Positions 12,757-20,327 of a stretch of DNA of 20,327 bases are shown piece after piece. The notes beneath the pieces are model-generated. The model was not told the origin of the DNA. It worked only from the letters and a program-made list of their open reading frames with translations, and searched no databases. This DNA comes from Pelomyxa schiedti (taxonomy: Eukaryota; Evosea; Pelobiontida; Pelomyxidae), in NCBI GenBank assembly GCA_020536535.1, contig JAHLWZ010000233.1:1-20327 (forward strand). The letters are read 5' to 3'. The translations under genes were made by a program, and so were the position numbers. The first letter of the stretch is position 1. Every line of letters starts with the position of its first letter.

Positions 12757-12986
12757 TGGATTTTTTTTTGTTGTTTTGAAACGAACTGTTCTCCTTCACC
12801 GACGATCTGCCCTTTCAAGATCGTCGGGATTGCCAGACCAGCAGGGAAGTACTGTCAATCTCAGACACAATTCCCCTGATTGTTCGAGACGAAACCCGAA
12901 AAACAAATGCCGAAAGAAATACCAAGGTGTAAGTGGTGAGTGCTGCGAGATCAGATCTCGTTCCTTCTGGAAATTAAACCAAGTCG
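12757..12986. promoter_or_regulatory. Divergent promoter region, NDR kinase / LSm5
   Basis: 230 bp between opposing start codons. Holds a T tract next to the kinase start and a strong hairpin-forming inverted repeat at 12799-12827. No TATA-like box was recognised. Confidence 0.5.
12799..12827. repeat. Inverted repeat, 10-bp perfect arms, 9-nt spacer
   Basis: Left arm CCGACGATCT, right arm AGATCGTCGG, spacer GCCCTTTCA. Sits in the NDR kinase/LSm5 divergent region, 42 bp from the kinase start codon. Could be a protein-binding palindrome or a hairpin in a 5' leader. Confidence 0.75.
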
Positions 12987-13650
12987 ATGGCTACCACGAC
13001 GGGAGCGAGTGGTGGTTCTGCTGCTGCGCCAACAACGGCGCCCGGTGTTCCTGATGCTGCTGTAAGCCAATTGTTGCCTCTGGGTTGGTCCGCGTCTCGT
13101 TTTTCCTTTGTCGCGAAACATACCAGTCACAAAGCATTGCGCTCTTTTTTGGGGAATGTGGGAGGAGGGAAGGCCGTCTTCAAAGTGTATTGAATGGAAT
13201 TGATTGCTCCCTCGACTGCAAACTGACTCGTACACTGTTTCCACAACCAGAGCTGATTGATAGATGCATTGGGAGCAGAATATGGGTTATTTTGAAAGGC
13301 GAACGTGAGTTTGTTGGCATCCTGAGGGGTTTTGACGATTATGTCAGTACGCACTGTCCTTTTTTTTTATTTTCTTCGACTTATGTTGACTAGACATGGT
13401 GTTGGAGGACGTCACTGAGTTGTATGTAAATTGTTTTTTTTATGTTGACACCTTAATCTGGTGAAACAAAGTGAACCCGTAGCTGACGGCAGAATGAAAA
13501 CAACGAGGTTGGAACAAATTCTCCTTAATGGCAGTAGCATATGTCTGGTGTGCCTCTCCAATTCTAAAACGAACAAAGTTCTAAACACAATAGATGGTTC
13601 CGGGAGGAGAGGGACCAATACCTACCACAACATCCACTTCTTCCTCATGA
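12987..13650 (+). CDS. LSM5: U6 snRNA-associated Sm-like protein LSm5
   Basis: Five exons: 12987-13083, 13251-13346, 13394-13421, 13472-13547, 13594-13650; 354 nt, 117 aa. An Ala/Thr-rich leader of about 28 residues precedes the Sm fold. Sm1: [18 protein letters not shown] then [18 protein letters not shown]; Sm2: [15 protein letters not shown] followed by MVPGGEGP, the ending typical of LSm5. LSm5 is a subunit of the LSm1-7 ring (cytoplasmic mRNA decay) and the LSm2-8 ring (nuclear U6 snRNA). The last exon is found only by splicing 13548-13593; reading through gives an unrelated tail. The C-terminus is a short Thr/Ser run. Exon 3 is only 28 nt. Confidence 0.93.
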
Positions 13651-13791
13651 GGGACTACACGAACTGGGCCACTCCAACACGAACAGTCTCACTGAAAAAC
13701 TTCACACACAACAGTTACCCAGTGCAACCCATGTACAAGATACCCCATTGAACTTGTCTAAGAAAAAGTCACAAATTGAACAAATTGGTTA

Positions 13792-13797
13792 TTTATT
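13792..13797 (-). terminator. AATAAA polyadenylation signal (minus strand)
   Basis: TTTATT on the plus strand, AATAAA on the minus, 50 bp beyond the stop codon of the TLDc gene and in the 196-bp convergent gap with LSm5. Confidence 0.5.
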
Positions 13798-13846
13798 TAC
13801 TGGATTGGAGCTCAAACTAGTAGTGACAGAAACAACAGCTGTTCAA

Positions 13847-14628
13847 TCAACAACTTGTTACTTCGTACACCTCATATTCCAGCACCTTGAAGCTCCCTGC
13901 CCCACAGAGGAACCTGTCCCACTCTATGCCATCCCTTCTGCCACAGCCTTTAGGCATGGTTGCTGGGAAATTGCATGCATACGGGAAGCGAGAGTAGCTG
14001 TTGGTGTTGGCGTTGCATAAATGAGTGATGTACAAGTCATGCCCATTGCCAAAGGTTGGACCATAGTTGCCGTGACTGTAGAGGGCATTCGCCGGGTTCA
14101 AGGGGAATGCAATGAGAGTTGTCTCGTCCGCTGTTCCAGGCCTATATGCACTGAACAGAAAAGCACCCTGTGCTTCCGAGTAATTGAAGCGGTTTCCTCT
14201 CCAGCTTCCACTCCCCGTGAAACCGCCACAAAGGTATCTGTGTTCAGTCCTGCAGCAGTACATTAGATACTACCGCCATTAATTAGCTAGTGCATTTAGA
14301 GCATCTTCATGTATTATCAATAAGTAAAGCTATACTCGCATTTGGTATCCCGGGGGACAACTAACCTGACAACGACAAGCAAATTCGGAGTGTCGTCGCA
14401 GTCGCCGTGGAACTGGTGCGAAGCGAAGTTGTGGTCGGAAGCCCGGTAGATTCTGGTGAAAACCAAGCGCGGCCCCGTCGTGCCCGTGGCTCCGCACGAC
14501 GTCGTCGCCGGGGCGCTTCCGCTGCGCTGCGTGGCGAGGCTTGCTGTGATGTGGGGAGTCAGGTCCTGCTGCATCTGGTCCGTGAGAAGCTGCGCCGTAG
14601 GGGCTGAGGTTGGTGCTTGGGCGGCCAT
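13847..14628 (-). CDS. TLDc-domain protein
   Basis: Exons 14628-14366 and 14249-13847 join in frame (263+403 nt, 221 aa) over a 116-nt intron. The first 50 residues are low-complexity Ala/Thr/Gln with a short helical stretch. The TLDc pattern follows: FTRIYRASDHNFASHQFHGDCDD across the middle of exon 1, LLVVVR before the splice, then CGGFTGSGSW, AFLFSA, GPTFGNGHDLYI, and a C-terminal GSFKVLEYEVYEV strand typical of the domain end. TLDc proteins (Oxr1, NCOA7, TBC1D24 and many amoebozoan paralogues) are linked to oxidative-stress protection and V-ATPase regulation. Here the domain stands alone, so the precise role is not predictable. Divergent from the Ariadne gene. Confidence 0.85.
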
Positions 14629-14904
14629 CTCTAATTGTGGGTTCTGTTTGTTGTTGTTGTTAATTGGTTTTTGTGTTGTCTGCGGTTGTAGCAGGTGCTG
14701 CGTTTATAAGAGGCTGGAATGCCAACTTGATTTGATCCCGAATCAAGTTGGACCGGAGAGGTTTTCCTTAGAATGCACCACCCACACTTACAATGGACAT
14801 TGCAATACTTTGGGAGTATTTTCCAATGGCTCAGAGTTCACAGGGACAGCTGTCCAAGGCAGAGACGATCAGATTTCCATTTCGAAGTGAGATCCCCCAA
14901 AAAA
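14629..14904. promoter_or_regulatory. Divergent promoter region, TLDc / Ariadne
   Basis: 276 bp between opposing start codons, containing a TTTATAA element at about 14703 and a strong inverted repeat just after it. The plus-strand gene starts after an A-rich leader. Confidence 0.45.
14722..14751. repeat. Inverted repeat, 11-bp perfect arms, 8-nt spacer
   Basis: Left arm CCAACTTGATT, right arm AATCAAGTTGG, spacer TGATCCCG. Lies about midway between the divergent TLDc and Ariadne starts. Its size and geometry match the repeat at 12799-12827. Confidence 0.75.
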
Positions 14905-17900
14905 ATGGCTTCTGACGAGGAAGATGATTACGGCGGGTACCCAGAGGACGGCGACGAGTACGCAGACTCGGACGACAATGCCGCCTACGACGACGAAGAC
15001 GACGACGTAATCGTCGTCTCCTCCAAATCGTCTGCCCCTCGCAATCTCACCACCACGTCGGCGCCAGCCTCTACCTCGGCCTCAGCCTCAGCCTCGGCGT
15101 CGTCGGCATCGTCGTCTACAGCACCGTCTGCCTCGGCGCGCCCCAACAAGTCTCGCGAGGCCAGCAGCACGAAGGAGGCAGGGAGGAAAAGGAAGCCGAG
15201 CTGGAGGCAGGACAACGACGAGGACGGGGCGGACGACCTGGAGGCGGAGGACGACGACATGGACTCGGCGGTCGTGGCGGCGGAGGTGGCGGCCAACCGG
15301 AGCCGCGAGGACCGCGGGTGGCTCAACCACGCCGAGTACATGTTCATGACCGAGGACGAGGTAGTGTCGGAGCAGGCAAAGGTTGTTTCTGAGGCAACCG
15401 AAATCATGCAGGTGTGATTTTGTGATTGAGATTTTTGCTTTTTTTGTTTTTTTTCTTTTTTTTTTTCTTCTTTTCCTTTTCTCTTTTCCCCCGTATTTCG
15501 TTCTTTTATTATTGTCATGCAGGAGCACCTTGTTTTGTTATTTATTGTTTATATTACTTGTTACTTATTGTTTATTTTTTTATTGGTTGTTCTCAGTAGA
15601 ATTACATAGAGGGTGCTTTTCCTACTCCTCTTTTTTTTCCCCTAAAATACTTCCACAGATAAGCCCTGGCACAGCTCGCATGCTGCTTAAGAAATGTAAA
15701 TGGGATGTACTCAACTTACTGCAGAGATGGACAAATGATGGCGACAAAGTACTCGTTCCCAAATCAAAATGCTTTCACCTTATTCATATGTCAGGTCTAT
15801 GCAAACGCTGGAGTTGCTCCCCCATTAAAGGCCTCTCGTCCTTCATCCCCACCCGACGATTGCCCTACATGCCTTATACCATGCTCCAGAGAAGAAATGA
15901 TGTGCCCAGCCTGTGGTCATTGGTCTTGTAAAGAGTACATTTCCCTTCTTATCTCATTTTTATTCTCACCCAAACTTGAGATGCTGGCAATCCTGGATCT
16001 CAACCAATATAGATTCTAATGGTCTGACTGAAATCAAATGTTACCATTAGTTCTTAACTACTGCGTGCTAATGGGTAACTAGGTATGACTCCAAAGTGCC
16101 CTCTTTTAGTTGATGAAGATATGATACGAAAGATTGTCCCTCCAGGAATTTTTAGACGGTTTCCCTGTTACCCCTCTTTGAGTTGTTAACTGGGCACAGA
16201 TATGGCTTGATACTCACCAAAAGCTTCATTCAAGAGCATCCATACCTAAAAGGTTGTCCTGCCCCTGGTTGTACTCAAATAGCGAAAATCTCCGAAGGGC
16301 CAAAATCTGTTGCTCTGACATGTAAAGAAAAATCCTTTAACTATTTACCACCTTTCCTCATCGCGATTGGCAGGTAAGTGCGGAAAATCATTCTGCTTTA
16401 ATTGTCAGTTTGAACCTCATGCTCCAGCAACATGCTCCATGGTAGCTGCATGGCAAAAAAAGTTATCTGATGACTCTGAAACTGCAAAATGGTTGTCTGC
16501 CAACACGAAGGACTGCCCTACATGCCATAAAGCAACTGAGAAAAATGGTGGATGCAATCACATGTATCTCCCATATACTGACATCAACTTCTAACTGGAG
16601 GCACAGATCTTGTACTTGTGGAGCTCACTGGTTTATTTACCTTTTTTTTCCCTATGCAAGCTCACTCTGACAGGTGCTGGGTTTGTGTCAAAGCTTTTGA
16701 TGCCTCCACGGTGTGAGTTGGATACTACCTGTTAAACCAGATAAAAACAACAATGGAAAAGTATCTCACTGCATTGAAGGTTTATTCACACAATTGTAAC
16801 AAGTATGCTGCATCAGCAGATGCCTCGCGGCAATCACTAGAACGATACCTGCACTATGTAGTGAGGTTTCATTACACTTGTACTTTCCAAGATCTAACTC
16901 CTAATTAGATATGATGCCCACGCAAAATCGAAAGCGCAGGTCCATTTTTGTGTTTGAAAATTAAAGAACCAAAAAGTACTAACAGGAGTCTTCAATCATG
17001 AAAAAAATGGAGAGCAGAATTGATGAGCTTATGCATTCCTGTTCCTGGATAGAGGTAATGAAGAGCAGACCCATTCCTAAATTTCTGACTTGTTAAAGCT
17101 TCGATTTCTTGAATCATCTCTGGATCAGTTGTTCAAGTTTGTTTTTTTATATTTTGGTAACACTTGCTAATGCACCCAGATGCCGTGAAATCCTGAAATA
17201 CACTTACGTTTTTGCCGTACTAACTTCCAAACTGTTATACCTTGAATTTATAATCCGCACTGCAGTACTACTTGTTTGAAGGCGGGCAAGCATCCAAGGC
17301 CATTTTAATGAATGATTTCCGTCCATTTGCTGATAAAAAGCAGCTTGGATTAGCACAGACTAGATTTGAAGTATGGATGACCCACAGTGAGGAGTAATAC
17401 TTTCATTAATGGAAACCCCCATTCTTCAGGACTTCCAACAACAACTGGAGACAGCAACAGAGAAGCTAAGTGCCTTACTGGAATCCCGGCCGGAAGTGAT
17501 TCTCGTCACACCCGACTTCCGCACCACCGTGATGGACATGACATCCATCGCCCTCAAAAAGTTCGACGCAATGTAAGTATACTTACCCCCGTTTCCCACC
17601 AACCAACCAACCAATCAATCACTTTAGGTTTGAGTGCGTGGAATGGATGCGGGAGTTCCCAACAGGAACCTGGGTTGAGCCAACACCACCGCCGGCCGCA
17701 GCAAAGAAGGAGCCGGCCCCCGCCAAGCCAACACACCCGCCCACACACCGGCAGCGCAACTGGGGTCCCAGGCCCGCTGCCGCCGTTACCGCTCCGCAAA
17801 GGAGGCAGCCTGCGCCGGCCGAGCCCGCTGCCGCTATCACAGTGGACGATGACGACGATGACGCGATTCTGCAGGAGGCAATACGGCAATCACTGGCTTC

Positions 17901-17916
17901 TGCCTCTGGTCACTGA
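14905..17916 (+). CDS. Ariadne-type RBR E3 ubiquitin ligase with C-terminal UIM
   Basis: Seventeen exons: 14905-15411, 15659-15748, 15795-15934, 15981-16039, 16083-16158, 16200-16321, 16374-16563, 16607-16630, 16674-16710, 16780-16865, 16909-16939, 16986-17054, 17099-17136, 17180-17216, 17266-17370, 17430-17572, 17628-17916; 2043 nt, 680 aa. Residues 1-140 acidic and Ser/Ala-rich. RING1 from Cys222 (CPTC, then CGHWSCKECW, then KCMTPKCPLL). IBR: CPAPGC, then CKCGKSFCFNCQFEPH. RING2: CPTCHKATEKNGGCNH with catalytic Cys392, then CTCGAHWCWVC. Ariadne domain about 420-590 (SWIELRFLESSLDQLFKCRE, KYTYVFAYYL). A UIM-like end (DDAILQEAIRQSLASA) follows a Pro/Ala-rich linker. Family role: RING/HECT-hybrid ligase forming a ubiquitin thioester, working with neddylated cullins. 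Several exons are under 40 nt. Confidence 0.92.
17598..17620 (+). repeat. Short CCAA/TCAA tandem repeat inside last intron
   Basis: ACCAACCAACCAACCA followed by ATCAATC just upstream of the acceptor at 17626-17627 in the Ariadne gene. It is a microsatellite-like tract replacing the usual polypyrimidine stretch. Confidence 0.6.
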
Positions 17917-18045
17917 AATGTGTTGTGTGTTTTCTCGTTAGTTTACCTTGTCAACAAACAAGTAAGAAAAAAAAGTTGTCTTTTCACTAGTATTTAAACT
18001 TTCACTTGTGTTCCAGAAAGAAAATGCTGTGCCCAAATCATTCAT

Positions 18046-18069
18046 TTCGCTGTTGCACTAAGCAGCGAA
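18046..18069. repeat. Stem-loop in convergent 3' gap
   Basis: Arms TTCGCTG and CAGCGAA (7 bp) with a 10-nt loop, midway in the 174-bp gap between the convergent Ariadne and 18091-19398 genes. It could help separate the two 3' ends; no direct evidence. Confidence 0.5.
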
Positions 18070-18090
18070 TATCGCGAACGGGCTCAAGGG

Positions 18091-19398
18091 TTAATGAGAT
18101 TGTGCTGTGTCCTGTGGCTGTTGGGGTAGTTCTGATGCCGGGTTGTTGAGGGAAAACAGTGTAACAATTGCAATTGGTTTGCCAGTACTGACATCATGAA
18201 TACTGACTGTGGTGAGAACCTCCTCCCGCTGCTGTTGTGGCAGAGAAGTGTGTTGTGGCTGTTGGTTGGTGGTTTCGGTGGTTGTTGGGAGAGGTGGAGG
18301 AATTTGGAGAGCAAAGATTGAGGCAGAAGAGGAAGCTAGATATTGAACTTCGTGTTCGTATTGGAGCAAGGGCTCACTCAAGCAGCCAGAAGACTCGGCA
18401 GCAGCATAACAGTGGACCCTGCATAGTGAAGAAGGCCACAAAAAGACGGAGGCAGCGATGTGTGAACTAGGTGGAGCGGAGGTCACTTCCCTGTAATGTT
18501 TTTCTGGCGGGAATGTGTATGATCGCTCTGTCTTGGTGTTGTACACTTTGAAATCATGGCCCCTACCACCATGCAGAGTGAGGAACGAGGTAGGTGAAGA
18601 CCAAACCAAGTCATAAGGGTCTCGGAGCGGGATACAAAACTTCTTGGTCTGCACTGTGAAACCAGCTTCCAAGCTCCTCTCAAGGTCAACCAGCGAAAGA
18701 ATCGAAACCGGGTGATGCGAACCATACAAGTGGCCCGCGAAAGCCAGCACATCCCCGCAAGGGTCGAACTGCGAGAACTTGGCAGAGAAGCCGCTCAGCG
18801 GAACGGTCCTCCTCACGCCAACCCCCTTTCCAGTCGGCACGCCGTCGCGCAGCCTCCACACGACTATGTCGGGCTCGGCGCCAAGAGCCGCGTTCTCCGC
18901 GGCGTTCACGAGCCACTTGCGGTTGCACGCCCAGAACCCGAACCCGTACAGGCACTTTGCGCCCAGCGCGGCCACGACGACTTTCCCGCCGCCGTCGACC
19001 ACGCTCGCCTCGCCCAGGAAGTTGGTGGCGAGGAACCTGTCGTCGCCCAGGCACCGGCTGATGTACCCGCTGTCGCCCTCCCCCAGGAGCTCCCAGTCGC
19101 CCACGCAGCTGCACCGCACGGCGCCGAGCGTGGGGCTCACGGCCGCGAACACGTGGATTCTGGGCAGCGGCCTCGCGGCCGCGGCCGTAGGGAACGCGAT
19201 GGTGCTGCCGACGTGGTGGCAGGGGCAGGTGACCCAGTCGCGGCCAAACTGCTCGCACAGGGCGCGGTTGCTCGCCAGCCATTTTGCCGGGCTGCATACG
19301 CCGCACCTGGCGATCGTGGCGCTTGCTATAGCGACGAACTGGGATCGCGCGTCGGCCACGGCCCGAATTGTCACTCTTGTGGCAGCGTCGACCATCAA
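18091..19398 (-). CDS. Orphan intronless protein, lineage-specific family likely
   Basis: 435 aa with no intron. Starts MMVDAATR; the second Met could also be used. Residues 1-330 are GC-rich coding sequence with repeated strand-turn patterns (GDWELLGEGDSGYISRCLGD, RFLATNFLGEASVVDGGG, DPYDLVWSSPTSFLTLHGG, HDFKVYNTKTERSYTFPPE) that suggest a beta-propeller-like fold without clear WD repeats. An N-terminal Cys pair (ARCGVCSP) and CPCHH follow the first helix. The last 100 residues are Gln/Thr/Pro-rich and end in a strand (VSIHDVSTGKPIAIVTLF). The style resembles multi-copy hypothetical proteins I associate with archamoebae, which I cannot verify. No signal peptide or transmembrane segment; function unknown. 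Confidence 0.65.
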   Translation of the reverse strand: MMVDAATRVTIRAVADARSQFVAIASATIARCGVCSPAKWLASNRALCEQFGRDWVTCPCHHVGSTIAFPTAAAARPLPRIHVFAAVSPTLGAVRCSCVGDWELLGEGDSGYISRCLGDDRFLATNFLGEASVVDGGGKVVVAALGAKCLYGFGFWACNRKWLVNAAENAALGAEPDIVVWRLRDGVPTGKGVGVRRTVPLSGFSAKFSQFDPCGDVLAFAGHLYGSHHPVSILSLVDLERSLEAGFTVQTKKFCIPLRDPYDLVWSSPTSFLTLHGGRGHDFKVYNTKTERSYTFPPEKHYREVTSAPPSSHIAASVFLWPSSLCRVHCYAAAESSGCLSEPLLQYEHEVQYLASSSASIFALQIPPPLPTTTETTNQQPQHTSLPQQQREEVLTTVSIHDVSTGKPIAIVTLFSLNNPASELPQQPQDTAQSH

Positions 19399-19963
19399 AG
19401 CGTCGATCGGAGCATTTTCTTTTTGGGACTTACATCAATTCAGGTTCGTCGTTGAAATCATGGTAACGTGCAACGACTTACATTCAGTTGGCACTTTCCA
19501 CTGTAATCCGTTCTCCCAAGATCACCACACCCTATGATAGTGTTGGAGTAGTTGTACTTGCAACACATCCATCTGCTGCCAGGAAAGGCTTTCCTTACTC
19601 CTTTTTAACAATGTGATGATCTCATTCATACCAAGTAAGTGTGGCTTCTTCCGAAGAAGAATAAAATAAAGTGAAAGTCCTGTTCAGATCCGTCCTTCTG
19701 TGTCTGGAGAACCCCCTTTGGAATCTGTGTGACTGCTGGGGCATCTAGTTCTGACATGTCAGAACTTCAGAGAAGAGATGTGTCACAACATTGTGCTTGT
19801 ATTTCAGTGTTTTCCTGTATTTCATCGCTGTACATTTTTTTCTGTGGTGCACAATTTTACAGGAAGTTATGAAATGCATGGTTTTTAAGCCGAGCAGCCA
19901 CAACACAAACGACATTAACACAAGAAAAAAAAAGACCAACACCCCAAGCAACAAACAAAACAA
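19399..19963. other. Divergent intergenic region, possible micro-gene
   Basis: 565 bp between two divergent starts. It holds a 20-bp perfect palindrome (19747-19766), AATAAA-like sequence near 19663, and a weak candidate two-exon plus-strand micro-ORF (19460-19462 joined to 19521-19616, 32 aa, including YDSVGVVVLATHPSAARKGF). The long minus frame 19745-20224 is antisense to the following gene and has no recognisable domain. Confidence 0.3.
19747..19766. repeat. Perfect 20-bp palindrome
   Basis: AGTTCTGACATGTCAGAACT is its own reverse complement. It lies in a divergent intergenic region, about 200 bp upstream of the 19964 start codon. Typical of a dimeric transcription-factor site, though no factor can be named. 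Confidence 0.8.
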
Positions 19964-20327
19964 ATGCAACCGGATTCTGATCATCCTCATCCAGTAATCG
20001 GAGCAGTTGCTGCTCATGCTGTTGCCGCCATTGCAACTGCAGCAGTGACAGTCGTGGAGGAGGTCACGGGCTCGAAAATTGCAACGGGCCGACCGTGCCA
20101 GACTGAAGCCATTTTCCTGCGAGACATGTGCAGATACACTCAAGGCGGGCCTTGCGCCGTCTCCTCGCCTGTGAACTGGGGGATCTGGACTGGTTCGCAA
20201 GTCCGTAATTTGACGTGGTTCCACGACTCGCGAAACTGCACTGCCGAGGCTTTCATCGACGCCACGGCTGCGTGGGAAGAGGCCTGCGCCGCCAAGTTCA
20301 ACAAGGTCGAGAGCCGGGCTGAGGCCA
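19964..20327 (+). CDS. Possible zinc metalloprotease (metzincin-like), N-terminal part
   Basis: Open from ATG at 19964 to the edge, 121 codons, incomplete. Residues 10-31 form an Ala/Val-rich hydrophobic stretch (VIGAVAAHAVAAIATAAVTVV) that could be a signal anchor, though it lacks a basic N-terminus. After a Cys-containing segment (CQTEAIFLRDMC) comes NWGIWTGSQVRNLTWF and later AFIDATAAWEEACAAKFNKV. The spacing of this last part recalls the start of ZnMc/matrixin domains, where a helix with A..W packs before the strand leading to the HExxH site. The zinc site would lie outside the window, so the assignment is tentative. Coding is supported by high GC and uninterrupted frame. Confidence 0.4.
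   Translation, partial: MQPDSDHPHPVIGAVAAHAVAAIATAAVTVVEEVTGSKIATGRPCQTEAIFLRDMCRYTQGGPCAVSSPVNWGIWTGSQVRNLTWFHDSRNCTAEAFIDATAAWEEACAAKFNKVESRAEA

Noticed and set aside
13461-13751. Read-through 96-codon frame in the 3' part of LSm5
   Set aside because: Splicing 13548-13593 gives the LSm5-typical MVPGGEGP ending and a nearby stop; the read-through peptide resembles nothing.
14985-15528. Long minus-strand frames opposite Ariadne exon 1
   Set aside because: They mirror the low-complexity Asp/Ser/Ala repeats of the plus-strand exon and contain poly-Lys from a T-rich intron.
18712-19537. Plus-strand frames of about 250 codons (18712-19455 and 18779-19537)
   Set aside because: Both lie opposite the 435-aa minus-strand gene, which has more protein-like composition. 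They are mirror frames of GC-rich coding DNA.
19745-20224. 159-codon minus-strand frame near the right end
   Set aside because: It overlaps the GC-rich plus-strand gene starting at 19964 and then runs into AT-rich spacer; no domain or splice support.

Overview
This window is nuclear DNA of a microbial eukaryote with a compact, very intron-rich genome. About 50 introns can be placed by joining reading frames at GT...AG sites; most are 37-80 nt and some exons are only 24-38 nt. All gene models here are reading-frame reconstructions from the sequence, not transcript-supported. Gene content (NDR kinase, Ariadne RBR ligase, LSm5, TLDc protein, kinesin, plus lineage-type orphan proteins) suits an amoebozoan. 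I lean weakly towards an archamoeba such as Pelomyxa, because the orphan at 18091-19398 resembles hypothetical protein families I associate with that group; this is inference.

Layout: (1) 1-3297, minus strand: a secreted serine alpha/beta-hydrolase (1-1911, ten exons, 3' end unresolved), a small putative secreted protein (2095-2463) and an orphan two-exon gene (2463-3297). (2) 3333-4025, plus: an intronless orphan predicted beta-sandwich protein, starting only 35 bp from its divergent neighbour. (3) 4221-9177, plus: the standout locus. Eighteen exons join in one frame to give about 1293 aa: a complete kinesin motor, a cap-less alpha/beta-hydrolase with an Asp nucleophile, and a C-terminal transglutaminase-like Cys-His-Asp module. 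I know of no described protein with this architecture. (4) 9178-9778: intergenic, with a GC-rich stop-poor island. (5) 9779-12756, minus: an NDR/LATS-type AGC kinase with a long disordered His-rich N-terminus, eleven exons. (6) 12987-13650, plus: LSm5, five exons. (7) 13847-14628, minus: a TLDc-domain protein, two exons. (8) 14905-17916, plus: an Ariadne-type RBR ubiquitin ligase with a C-terminal ubiquitin-interacting motif, seventeen exons. (9) 18091-19398, minus: an intronless orphan of 435 aa. (10) 19964 to the edge, plus: the start of a possible zinc metalloprotease.

The genes do not form one pathway. The NDR kinase (polarity and cytoskeleton signalling), LSm5 (RNA decay and splicing) and Ariadne ligase (cullin-linked ubiquitylation) are housekeeping or regulatory genes in alternating orientation. 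Three of the four divergent gene pairs carry a strong inverted repeat with 10-11 bp arms in the shared intergenic space; these may be regulatory.
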